A stretch of 64,000 nt of DNA from Panorpa germanica (lineage: Eukaryota > Arthropoda > Insecta > Mecoptera > Panorpidae): the NCBI GenBank assembly GCA_963678705.1, contig CAVMBN010000228.1, forward strand, positions 1 to 64,000, read 5' to 3'. The notes under the pieces are model-generated. The model ran no database searches, was not told the origin of the DNA, and worked only from the letters and a program-made list of their open reading frames with translations. Both the position numbers and the translations under genes were made by a program. Shown one piece after another: positions 27,801 to 37,765 of this stretch. The first letter of the stretch is position 1; every line of letters begins with the position of its first letter.

Positions 27801-28168
27801 AGTCGAATAACATTAACTATAAATAATATTAAAACACAAGAATTAGTTTATATAAATGCGTGTTTTAAATAATAATGAGAGTGTATTAATTGTTATAAGT
27901 GATTAAGTGAAGAGTATATGCGGTTTTCTTGGAAATAGTGATTGATCGTTCATGAACATTCAATGGTAACAAACAAATGGTAAGTAAGTAGGCATAAGTA
28001 CAAGTATGTATATGAGATATTTATAGAAATTCAGTGTGCCTTTGTTGATGTCCGGTGGCCAAGTGACCTTTAAAGAATTAGACCGGCAAAAACCTATAGG
28101 TACGTCTACTGCGCTATAGAGAACTATTTTCATTGTCGAACATTATTTTACAAACCGATTACCGTTCC
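21827..28168 (+). repeat. Higher-order dimer block 3 (E-F-E-F')
   Basis: The monomers at 21827 and 24997 share TGTTCGATG, ATGGTGTTCG, GAAAGACGTT, TTATTACCCG, AACTGTGATG and GATAAAAAAGG. The monomers at 23412 and 26583 (3,171 bp apart) share ACAAACCAATTACC and TTATTGGTGC. The last unit switches midway to the variant seen near the left edge of the window (TTCCAAAGAG, GAAAATATGC). It is a third two-monomer duplication that ends in a recombinant unit. Confidence 0.85.
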
Positions 28169-28909
28169 ATGAAAAGGCAACTATCTAAAGGTTGTCCTCA
28201 GCGATCTGTAATGAGGCCTGAGCTCTGGAACATGGTATTCGACGAGAACTGTGTTTCTCACTCGAAAGGTTGTGTAGACATATGTTTTGCTAACGATAAT
28301 GTGATCCTTATCGGTGCAAATAGTACAGAAACTCTAGAAAGCCGTTCTCGACCTGCTATATATAAAATCTGTAGTTTCTTGAAGCTACAAAGCTACGAAA
28401 CAAATACAGTAACAACGAATGATAAACTTGTAACACACCTTGCGCGTGTCACAAGGACGGAATGAAGCTTAAACTCGGCAACTATGCCGACACTATACAA
28501 GGGGGCATTTATGCTAATAGTTGTGAATTGTGCTTCGGCATTGTATTACAGAATCAATCTTCCAGATCTTCCATGCAAAGAACTATGTTATTGACGATGA
28601 CGCGTTGTTGCAGAACTGTATCTACAGAAGTGGTGCAAGTGATATTGGGGACAATTCCTTTAGATTTAAAAATCACTCATGCACTTACTCAAGTACAAAT
28701 TACGCTAGAACTGAAAAAATCAAATTTTGATGATTTAAAATTAATGCGACAAATTTCGAGGATTTAAAGTTAATGCGGCTGTAGGATAAAAGTCTGGAGA
28801 CGATACCAAATATATTGCCAAAGAGATGAATGCATATATGCATAAGCTCTGGCAAGACAGATGGGACTTAATACAAAAAGGAAGACCTACGTATTGGTTA
28901 ACAAGGACG
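28169..28909 (+). repeat. Terminal partial satellite monomer, cut by a retrotransposon LTR
   Basis: The last monomer keeps the RT-derived part and the C-terminal LINE signature (KLWQDRWDLIQKGRPTYWL). It stops at AAGGACG, inside a stretch that in all other units continues TTAATATTGC. The next base begins the gypsy LTR. No satellite sequence reappears to the right in this window. Confidence 0.9.
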
Positions 28910-29739
28910 TGTAACCCTACCCCCTTATATCTACTATCTATATATGGTGGTAGTTACTTATTTTATGAGGGCGGTTCTATAATTCCCTCATGCGAGAGTT
29001 CTTTTGGAGATCTGGTTCTCCTTGAGTCGGATGACCAAGCTACTTGTGGAGACTTATATATCTATCAGGACTTATTACCTCATCTAATCATATTACATAA
29101 ATATATTAGGTTTTCCTTACTTTTTGTACTTTCTGCAGGCAGTTTCCTCTGCTTTGGACAATCACTTTATTTAACGCGACGCGACCGTTAACTCTAAGTA
29201 CTTTTACAATTAAAACAAGGGATTCATTAACACTTAATTCTTTATTATTCAAACAATTACTTAATACAATTCTTAGTAACTTTATTAACTTTGGGACGAC
29301 TATGGCGACTGACTTTACCCGATCTCGTGATCTGATGGAAATGATCCCCTCTCCTCTCTTAAACTAGGCTTATATAGCTTAAAAACTCTTTGTTTAATGT
29401 ATGAACTCATTTGAACTCATTACATCATCACTTCTTCGGACTTTGTATTTGGTTTTAACATAAACATTATTTCAAACTATTCGTGCTTATGAACAAAGGA
29501 AGTTAATTAATATTTCTTTTTAAAAAGTTATTGTAAATACTACATAGCCAGTTTTGAATATAATATTAATATGAGTCTTGGTCTTATTGATAAAACAATA
29601 CTTAATGTAAATAATGTGCGCGACATTTAGGCGACTTAAACTATTAAAAATACTTTGTATATGACCATTCACACTGGTTCCTAAATAGTTAGTTAAAATA
29701 TATTATCAATAATTAATGAATCTATATAGGACTGTTACA
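28910..29739 (-). repeat. 3' LTR of the gypsy element (830 bp)
   Basis: The plus strand reads TGTAACCC at the left edge and GACTGTTACA at the right edge, so the element has TG...CA ends inside a 6-bp inverted repeat (TGTAAC/GTTACA). The left edge coincides exactly with the break in the satellite. The right edge abuts a purine-rich tract (minus strand AAAAATGGGGAGTAA), the expected place for the 3' LTR. A TATA box and several AATAAA motifs on the minus strand fit U3 and R/U5. A partner LTR was not found in the window. Confidence 0.85.
29369..29377 (-). promoter_or_regulatory. TATA box of the gypsy LTR
   Basis: The minus strand reads CTATATAAG, followed within about 40 bp by a purine-rich GAGAGGAGAGGGG stretch. 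It lies in the middle of the LTR, where a U3 core promoter is expected. Confidence 0.5.
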
Positions 29740-29756
29740 TTACTCCCCATTTTTAA
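29740..29756 (-). other. Polypurine tract next to the gypsy 3' LTR
   Basis: The minus strand reads AAAAATGGGGAGTAA immediately before the LTR start TGTAACAG. This is the usual primer site for plus-strand DNA synthesis and fixes the LTR boundary. Confidence 0.7.
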
Positions 29757-31969
29757 ATTAAAATCTTAAATCCAATGATTATAATTTTATTAGCCTTTCC
29801 CGTATTTTTAGATTCATTCATAATTGAAACCTTAATAAAATAAATGTAATTTAAATCAATAAATCAATCATATATAGTCGTTGATAATCAAAATAATTCT
29901 TCTTTATCTGCTGTATATAGGTAGATTTCATTCTCATAGTTTCATATCAATATACGATTAACTTTGATAAATAAGTGAATACTTTTCTTCGTTTCGAATA
30001 CGCTCTGCCTCGGTTTGTTTTCGAATGCGTCCTTCCCTACTGCTTTGCATCTGGCTTCATATTTCGAATACGCTCTGCCTCGGTTTGTTTTCGAATGCGT
30101 CCTTATGCTACTGCTTTGCGGCTTAGCATTTGGTTCTCATATTCCGTAGCTCGTATAAACAATACTGATAGTTTTTAATGTCCATAGTATTTGTAAATTC
30201 TCGTTCTGTTTACAATACTTGTAGATTATTACACACATCATATATGTTTTCTTCTTAAGTGATTACTGCTTCACTTAGACCCTTAATTTCTTCTGGATTA
30301 TTCACGTACTTCGTCATTTTCGTATTGTTTTCTTCATCTTCCAATATGCATCGATTTTATCGGTATCTTCATCTACTTAACGGATTGCATTCTGGTAGTT
30401 TCTCTCGTACTTTCGATCATTGACTCGTTCAAGTATTCACACTTATTACCTTAGTCTTACGCATTATGAAAATCAACTACTGGTCTCATTCTTCAGTTCT
30501 TCGTTGTTGTAAATGCTGCAATTTATACCCTTACGTAATTATCTTAATTATAAATTCAGTTTCTGTCTTTTTTTCTATAATTTCTTACAATTGACATAAC
30601 AAATTTGGCTCTTGTATAGCTCTTTTACTAATAATTCGATTAACTTTACTTAGAAGTTATAGTCATTACAAAATATGAATTTATTTCATAACATATCTTA
30701 ATTTCTAGTTATTTTAATCATATTTTAAACATAACATGTAAATATCTTACGGCATGTGTTTCTTTTTTAAATATCAGCAATATCTTATTACTTTTTTTTT
30801 CTTTGATTGTTATATATATATGTTTTCCAACTTTGCAATATTTATGCCATAAATTATTTTCATACCTCTTACAAACTACTGTTAATTCTACACAATAATG
30901 AAATTTAATGTAAACATATTTTTTTCCTTTAATTGCAATACAAATTTAACTTTTCTCTTAAATTTAGAATCAATATTTTATACTTTAGTTTATTCTTTTA
31001 TTAATGAATATTTTAATGAACTTATTCTTATTTACTGTATTTTTTCCATTTAACAAATTTATTATATTTATTTTTTTCAAATCAAAACATTATTCTAAAC
31101 ATGGTTATATCAAAAATTATTCTTAAATCTATTTATTATTTTTAAACAACAAAATCTTAACTTGATAGATACTTTACTCAAATAATATAATCAAGGTAAA
31201 CATAATTATTAAACTTCAACACTTGTTACTTGAATTTAAAACAACTTTTTATATTCGCATGTAGTTTTACATGTGTTTCACAAAATAAAATTTCTTTTTC
31301 TCTATATTATATTATATCTCAGTGTAATTTAACAATACAAGTGTTCAAATTTTCAATGAATACCTCTTATCAATTTTCAAATCTTCTACTTTCCTTTTTA
31401 TAATTTCCAAAACGATCTGTGAACAGAAAAACATTTTAATTTATTCAATATTTATGATATAAAATCTTCAAATAAGTCATCTCATCCTGTTTGCTGTATT
31501 CATCATGTATCTTGTCCATCTGAAATTATATAGCATTAGTATATTTCAATAAAAACATAAAAATAATTATCCTTTAAACGTTATTGTTACTCATGTTTCG
31601 TACATCTGTAATGTAGATTAATATTACTTCTGGTCTAGTCTGTTTATTAAGTACCCTTATCTAATTTATGTTCTCAAACCCTCTGTTAAAAATCTTATTT
31701 ATGCTCCTTTTATATACTCAAGTGGTAATTTCTTCTATGACCTTTCTGACTCGAATTTCAATGCCTCTGTTACAAATAACTTTAGTTCCTAATTATATGT
31801 TTATTTTCTCAACTCATGACCTTTCTGTTTTTATGTTTACTTTACTCGTAAAATATTAAAGTATTATATTAGTCCTCATTTAACAACTACTTAAACAATA
31901 AAATAATCCCTTTTTCAAATTGACCTTAACTAATTTATATCCTATTGAAACTCTGACAGTTATAATTAG
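29757..31969 (-). other. Long AT-rich 3' region of the gypsy element, no ORF
   Basis: About 2.2 kb separates the integrase stop from the polypurine tract. I find no open frame on the minus strand and no envelope-like signal, and composition is strongly T-rich on the plus strand. A 70-bp tandem duplication is the only structure I can point to. It could be a decayed extra ORF or simply untranslated sequence. Confidence 0.5.
29992..30119. repeat. 70-bp tandem duplication in the gypsy 3' region
   Basis: The segment starting TTTCGAATACGCTCTG at 29992 recurs at 30062. The second copy is truncated after CTACTGCTTTGC, with a few mismatches. Within each copy TTCGAATACG and TTCGAATGCG are also related. 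Confidence 0.9.
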
Positions 31970-33889
31970 TTATATTCTACTATTCGATATCCACGGTTGT
32001 TTTGGTGCAACGCATCGGCTGCGCAAAGAGTAACTATGCCCAATTGTATCTTCAACTGGATTTTCTATCTCTATATCAATATTCTCTATATTGTTATTAT
32101 TATCAATATTCGTGTCTATCTCGATTATTTCTTCTATCTCATCTGATATCTCATTATTCGTATCACTAGTATAACCAAAATTCAATAAATTACCGAAACC
32201 TGTATTTAGATTCGTACCATTTTCTTCATCTTCAGATTCACTTTCTGAATGAACTTCATTTTTTCCTGAAAATACCTCAGCTGTGTTACCTTTAAATTTC
32301 TTGAGGCGATTAACATGCACTCGTTCTTCTCGTTTTCCATAAATTTCCTTTATTAAAAAGTTTACTTCACTGGTTCTATCAATAATTCTATAAGGACCTC
32401 GCCATACTTTTCCAAGCTTTCTACTTAATCCTGGTGTGTGCGTCATATGTTTCAATAGCACATGATCACCTATTTTAAATTTTACCGGTTCCGACTTTTT
32501 ATTATATTGTTTAGCTTGTCTATCTTTTGCTGTTTCTAACCTTTCTGTACATAACTTAAAAGCGTTCTTTAATCTTAAAATTAATTCGGCGGCATAATTA
32601 TCATCGAGGTCGTATCTAACTCTTTCAGGTTTTAATACTTCACCATATAGTAATACCATATCACGACCATGCATTAGAAAAAATGGTGTTTCTTGTGTCG
32701 AACTATGTATAGCTGCATTGTATGCCATGACAGCGTAGTTTAAACAGGAATCCCAATTTCTTTGATCAGAATCCACGAAATGTGACAAATAGTCTTTTAA
32801 TATACGATGACAACGCTCTAAACTTCCGTTTGTCGAAGGAGAATACGCTGATGTTGAAAGTTGCGTAATGTCTAGTCTTTTACAAACGTTTCTAAATAAT
32901 TCGGACAAAAAGTTAGTTCCTCTATCTGTCAATAAAGCTTTAGGAGTACCATAACGTGCTATAACTTGTTCACAAAATACCTTTGCTACCGTTTCTGCAG
33001 ACTGATCAGGTATTGCAAACGCTTGCAAGTATTTTGAGAATGCACATTGAACTGTTAAAATGTACTTCATTCCTGAATAACTGAGTACTAATGGTCCTAC
33101 AATATCTAGTGAAATTCTTTCAAATGGATAAGTAAGCGGTTTAAATTTCTGTAACGGTGCTCGTTTTAAATGAGGTGACGTTTTTCTCATTTGACAGCTC
33201 AAACATTCTTCACAATATCTTTTTATGTCTTGTATCATTGCTGGCCATACAAAATGTTTCTTTATTATCTGTAGTGTCCCTTCAAATGCCCTATGCCCTG
33301 CTGAAGGCGTATTGTGAAACATATACAATATATTCGGTACCATTCGTGTTGGTGCTACTACACAGTCATTTCTATCTGTTTTTTCATTACTTTTCTTATA
33401 CAATATACCCCTATCATCTAAATAATAATCATTTTTCTCCCCATACTTAGTTTGCGTTATTAATTGTTTAATATGGGAATCACTAGCTTGTTCATTTTTA
33501 ATTTGACACCAATCCCAATATGGAACTTCTTCAGCTGCTACGGCTGCAATACTTTCTGTTTCTATTCTACTTAATGCATCGACATTACCGTGTTTTACCC
33601 CTGGCCTATAAATAATTTCAAAATCGTAATCTGCTAAAGTTAAAGCCCACCGTGCTAATCTACTTTTCATTGGATCTTTCATAGTCATTAACCAACGTAA
33701 TGATCTGTGATCTGTTTGAATCTTAAATTTCTTACCATATAAATACGTACGAAAATGTGATAAACTCCATAAAATCGCTGAACATTCCCTTTCTGTGATT
33801 GAGTAATTTTTCTCACATTTATTTAGTTTACGAGAAGCGTATGCGACAGGACGTTCTACTCCATCCTGAACTTGGCTTAGAATTGCGCC
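31970..33889 (-). pseudogene. Gypsy pol: RNase H C-terminal part and integrase
   Basis: The frame is open from just after a TAA at 33890-33892 to 31970, although its first ATG is at 33688 (572 residues from there). The start shows RNase H sequence ending in the typical YRPGVKHGNVDALSR tail. Integrase follows: an HHCC-type zinc region (H125, H132, C162, C165 counted from 33688), then the DDE triad as D195 (SLDIVGP), D255 (TDRGTNF) and E291 (NGSLERCHR). The C-terminal GPY/F-type module (WRGPYRI) lies near residue 430, followed by an acidic tail rich in Glu, Asp and Asn. All catalytic integrase residues are present, so this part is intact and is separated from RT only by the upstream nonsense codon. 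It continues the same frame as the RT segments. Confidence 0.93.
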
Positions 33890-34498
33890 TTATGCAATTC
33901 CTGATGCATCTGTACCTAATATAAATTCTTGACTAAAATCTGGGTAAGCTAAGACTGGCGCAGAACATAACGCGTTTTTTAATGCTTCAAAACTTTTCTC
34001 TTGTTCAGGTCCCCAAATAAATGACTCATTTTTGCATGTTAGTTTTGTTAGGCTTGATGATAATTCTGAAAAATTCTTTATAAATCGTCTATAAAATGAA
34101 GCTAACCCTATAAAAGATCGGATTTGTTTAACTGTTTTCGGACGCGGATAGTTTCTAATTACTTCTGTTTTTTCTGGATCTGCCTTTACACCATCACTAG
34201 AAATAATATGACCAAGATATTGCGTTTCTTTATTCATAAATTCACATTTGCTAGGCTTCAATGTCAAACTTGCTTCTCTCAAGCGATCGAAAACCTCTTT
34301 AATTCTCTGGATATGTGAATCTACATCATCGATACTAAATATTATAATATCATCTAGGTAAACTAAGCAATGTACTCCGGTTAAACCTGCTAACACTGCA
34401 TACATAAGTCTCTGAAATGTAGCAGGAGCTGATACTAACCCAAACGGCATAACATTAAATTGAAGGTGTAAATCAGGTGTTGAAAATGCTGTTAATTC
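33890..34498 (-). pseudogene. Gypsy pol: reverse transcriptase C-terminal half and RNase H start
   Basis: This segment lies between two TAA codons (34499-34501 upstream, 33890-33892 downstream) and shares one frame with both neighbours. It shows MPFGLVSAPATFQ and the catalytic YLDD box (residues 31-34 counted from the ATG at 34450), then the thumb and connection (QIRSFIGLASFYRRFI), and the start of RNase H with TDASG. The TAA at its end falls a few residues after TDASG, inside the first RNase H strand. Family and order are clear; function is lost unless both stops are read through, for which there is no evidence. Confidence 0.93.
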
Positions 34499-35236
34499 TT
34501 AAGATTTTTCGTCCATTTTAATTTGCCAAAATCCCGATGCTAAATCTAATTTGGTAAATAAACTTGCTTTGCCTAATTTATCAAGAGTGTCTACTAAGTG
34601 TGGTAATGGAAAGTAATCTCTTTTTGTTATTGCGTTAAGACCCCTGTAATCTATGCAAACTCTAACCTTGTTTTCCCCATTTGCTGCTTTCTTATTTACA
34701 AGAACAACATTACTGGACCACGGTGACATTGATGGTTCTACTATGCCATCTTCAAGCATTTGATCTATCTGTTCTCTCAGTACCTGTAATTGCGCGTGTG
34801 GAACTCTATATGGTTGTTTAGTTATAGGAGGAACATCTTGAATTATTATCTTATGTTTAACTATCGAGGTAGTTTTCAATTCTTGACCCTCTGTTAAAAA
34901 TATGTCGCGATATTCGTAAATTAGATTTTCCATTTTACTTTGGTCTCTAGCACTTAAATGATTTAACTTTATTTTACTAAAAAGTTCCGTTATTCTCTGT
35001 GTTTTATTTATATCATCATTCTTATAACTTCTTTGCTTCCACTGATTTGTAACTTCATGTATAATTTTATCTTCTTTAGCTGTTAAATTTTTATAACCTA
35101 TTTCATCAAATAACTCTATATTTTCAATCCCTGTGTTTACTTCTGCTGATCGTACAGCACCAATTAAAAAATTTTTATTTCTTTGTCGGACATGTTCTCT
35201 TAATAATTCTACTGTTTCCGTATATTCGTTATCATA
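34499..35236 (-). pseudogene. Gypsy pol: reverse transcriptase N-terminal half
   Basis: The frame contains the pre-RT linker, then KQPYRVP, the fingers motif (RVCIDYRGLN) and the first catalytic aspartate in FTKLDLASGFW (D232 when counted from the GTG codon at 35239), ending in a TAA at 34499-34501. That stop is in frame with the following segment, so it is a single nonsense change rather than a frameshift. Upstream the frame runs straight into the left end of the DNA transposon at 35237. Removing that insert and one copy of its TA duplication keeps the reading frame with the spacer-domain segment upstream. GTG is not the true start; the segment is internal to Pol. Confidence 0.92.
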
Positions 35237-35740
35237 CACTGCAAACTCAACTCAAACTTAAGTGTTTTATTTCATGTTTTAAAGTAAAACACTGAGGTGT
35301 TTTTTAAATCTAAATGTTTTGTATTAAAACGTTTTAACTGATTAATAAAATTATCTTAAACACTTTGGTATTTAGTTTTAAAACATTTCATCTGTTTTAC
35401 CAATAAATACACTTCAAAACTGCTTTATAATAAAACATTTTTAATTTGTGAAACGTTTAGTATACAGTCAAACGTTTTGAAACTAATCATGTATTAGCAA
35501 ATAAAACGTTTCTAGAAAAAAAAACGGTTATCCGTAAAACATTTTTATTGTAAAACACTTATTAAACAGAATGCTTCACATGTAAAATATATCATTAAAA
35601 ATTCAAATGGTGTATATATACAGGTATACTTTACACAAGTTCAATATAAATACATAAGTTTGTAGATGTGTAATTGTTTTGGAAGATGATTAAAAAAAAA
35701 GATTATAAGTTCTATAATACATGGATATTTTTACCCTATT

Positions 35741-36560
35741 TTAACCGAAAAATTCACACCGTTCATGAGTAATTAAAGGAATGTATTGTTGATTATTGAG
35801 TTTGAAAGATGTGACAGGATGCCGAAAAATTAAATCTTCAATATTAACTATTTTTTGTTGTCGATTTTGAGTTTTTTGGTATGAATAACCATTAACTCGA
35901 CAGTCATAAGAAATTGTTTCAAGGAGAGTTACTATAGTAACAAGCAAAATTTTGCCATTTAATATGCAAATGTCATCAATTTCTGCAAATACAAGCATTG
36001 ATTCTTCATCACACTCAAATAAAATTATGCTTTTAAAGCAATGACTTGTGCCGTGAATAATTATTTTTGTAGATCTCATGATATTACATGTGTCCCTTTC
36101 TGTATTATTAATTAATCCATCAAACAAATGAGCATATGGTAAGTTTACTACAGGTACAGTTGGACCAGGACTAATATAATCACCGTCATATAAAAATGTT
36201 TTTGATGATTGTCCGGGTCCGGAGAAAAGTCGAGTACAAATGCGAGCTTGATAACGATAGCTCATAGTAGCCGGCATATTTTTAAAATTACGTATAATTG
36301 CCACAAGTCCTTTAAAATAAGCATGTGCTGCTTCAAATCGAAAGCACCACTGCTGTCGAGCAGGTCCAAATAATCTTATATATTACGCAATATGCTCTAA
36401 AAAGTGAAGTTTAGGAATACATCTATCAGGATATAATAAATTGAAACATATTTTAAAAGTTTCAATCATCCGAGATAAAGAATCAACAGAACAGATTATT
36501 GATATTTTCTCTGACGTCGTCGTTCATCATAAGGTTTTTCAAATTATCAATGAAAGGAAC
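35741..36560 (-). pseudogene. C-terminal fragment of a transposon-carried protein of unknown function
   Basis: The frame ending at 35741 is open back to a TAA at 36383-36385 and resumes in the same frame upstream of that stop to about 36,560. The TAA therefore looks like a nonsense change. Readable blocks are ETFKICFNLLYPD, PKLHFLEHIA, then after the stop QQWCFRFEAAHAYFKGL and IIRNFKNMPATMSYRYQARIC, and a C-terminal region of about 150 residues. I recognise the W-C-x-R-F-E-x-x-H-x-Y-F-K and N-F-K-N pattern as recurrent in proteins carried by animal transposons, but I cannot name the family or give its role. It lies wholly between the inverted repeats of the 1.9-kb insert, so it is probably that element's own cargo. 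Confidence 0.55.
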
Positions 36561-36721
36561 AATATTTATCTCGTATAACAATATTGATTAACGACATTTA
36601 TATAGTAAAAAATATAATAAATTTTTACTATATATATACATACCTCGTCTGACAATATTGTATATATATTTCTATAATATATATATAAATAGTTATGTAA
36701 AGGAAACTATATTCAAATATA

Positions 36722-36970
36722 AGCCCCGTGGCTCAGCGCTTAGCGTCGTTGCCTCGTAATCGTGCGGCCTGGGATCGTATCTCAGCCGGATCCATATAAA
36801 CTAAAAAAAACTGCTGCGACCCCAACCACCACGCACCGACCGCATCGAACCCCAGCGTACACACTGACCCCCCCACCACCCCCCTCCGTACACACCACCA
36901 TGCCACTGGCACTGCGCCCAAACAAACCGTGCAAAAATATATACCCCAGCGAAAATAATATAAATCTATG
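36722..36970 (+). mobile_element. tRNA-derived SINE with C-rich body
   Basis: The segment begins GCCCCGTGGCTCAGCGCTTA, like the 5' half of a tRNA. An A-box-like TGGCTCAGCGC sits at 36729-36739 and a B-box-like GGATCGTATCT at 36772-36782; the B box departs from consensus at two or three positions. The spacing of about 43 bp fits an internal Pol III promoter. A C-rich body follows to about 36,945 and then an A/T-rich tail. Its GC content stands out from the surrounding AT-rich transposon, so it is probably a later insertion. I could not define a target duplication. Confidence 0.6.
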
Positions 36971-37148
36971 ACGACCTTTTGCAATTTTTCATAACACATT
37001 TTAAGTGATTTAATAAAAACACTTTAAGTGCAATTAAACGCTTAAAACATTTCCATTGAATAAAAAAACACCATAAAATGTTTAAAAAGTGACTACAAGC
37101 TTTTAAACACTTTATGTGTTTAAAAGTAAAACACTTGAGTTTGCAGTG

Positions 37149-37765
37149 TATGGCTCTATTCTACCTATCTTAGTATTTATTGGTATATTTATATTCTTCT
37201 GCGTAACATTGGTTATTCTACATATTAACCTACCCTTACATATTGAATTTACACTTCTTGCTACTAATACTCCATCTATGCTCAATTCTGGGTTAAAAAT
37301 CCCATGACCTTCCTTAATGTCTTTTTGAAACGCGTAAACATTTATTGTACATCGGGGCGGTAGCGTTTCTTGACCTAGTAACCTAACACTATACCGATTA
37401 CTACTACACGTGTGTGCGTCTGTTCGCTTTCGAGTGGTTTCAGATTTCTCATTCATATTTTTGTTTATCTTTTCAACTCGGTCAGCTGTGTTTATTCTTT
37501 TTAACCACTGAGTTTGTAAATTCTTCCATTTCTTTACCTGTTCTTGTTCTTTTATATACTTTTCGTCAATGTTACCTTTTAAATCATTATCATTTTTATT
37601 TATTAAACAGTTCATATACCTTTTTTCATCTTTTTCTGATTCGCCATCATAGAATGCTATCTTTATTTTACATTCCGAAAATATATATTCAATTATTTTA
37701 CTCACTATTTTAAAATCTAATTTATCTAGCCCACATGCTATGTATGGTAATGCAATAAATTTCAT
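37149..37765 (-). pseudogene. Gypsy pol: macrodomain C-terminal part and spacer domain
   Basis: The open frame starts at the ATG at 37765 and formally ends at 37112, but its last residues come from the DNA transposon; the retrotransposon part stops at 37149. Residues 1-40 complete a macrodomain: FIALPYIACGLD at residues 3-14 matches the conserved loop with the catalytic aspartate (D14 here, aligned to D125 of human TARG1), followed by a helix and the final strand KIKIAFY. A charged linker follows. Residues about 130-205 form the spacer module often seen between protease and RT in gypsy elements (LPPRCTINVYAF ... DGVLVARSV ... TKIGRIEP). The ATG overlaps the stop of the upstream frame by one base register (ATGA), in the middle of the fold. 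Confidence 0.85.

Larger units (their letters stand above)
1..28909 (+). repeat. 1,586-bp LINE-derived tandem satellite array, about 18.2 copies
   Basis: The same unit recurs head to tail. One anchor, the ATG before the residues KRQLSKGCPQ, falls at 1216, 2802, 4388, 5974, 7560, 9146, 10732, 12318, 13904, 15490, 17075, 18659, 20243, 21827, 23412, 24997, 26583 and 28169, so spacing is 1,586 bp for most units and 1,584-1,585 bp between 15490 and 24997. Copies are nearly identical, with scattered substitutions and rare 1-2 bp indels. The array begins mid-unit at the window edge, so its true length is unknown, and it ends at a retrotransposon LTR. About 900 bp of each unit is decayed R1-clade LINE ORF2 and about 690 bp is non-LINE spacer. 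Near-identity of so many long units implies recent homogenisation by unequal exchange or gene conversion, as in other satellites. No complete LINE is present. Function is unknown; a heterochromatic or subtelomeric location is only inference. Confidence 0.97.
35237..37148 (-). mobile_element. 1.9-kb DNA transposon inserted at TA inside gypsy pol
   Basis: The two ends are inverted repeats: CACTGCAAACTCAA at 35237 and its complement ending at 37148, followed inward by related AGTGTTTTA sequence with an 11-bp indel between the arms. The dinucleotide TA flanks both sides (35235-35236 and 37149-37150), and deleting the insert plus one TA restores one continuous pol frame, so the borders are firm. 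The subterminal 300 bp on both sides are rich in AAAACACTT and AAACGTTTT-like words in both orientations. The interior carries a decayed protein fragment on the minus strand and a tRNA-like SINE. TA duplication occurs in several superfamilies including Tc1/mariner; the ends and protein do not let me name one. Confidence 0.88.

Noticed and set aside
1180-28767. Repeated 98-110 codon frames (MKRQLSKGCPQ... and MKLKLGNYADTIQGG...) as genes
   Set aside because: They are overlapping pieces of a frameshifted LINE RT and are similar only because the satellite is homogenised. Catalytic YADD is changed to FAND in all of them.
28826-29191. 121-codon frame crossing from satellite into the LTR
   Set aside because: It fuses the LINE C-terminal signature to LTR sequence by chance of insertion.
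36762-36999. Frames of 69 and 88 codons over the C-rich segment
   Set aside because: They arise from the GC-rich SINE body; composition explains their length.
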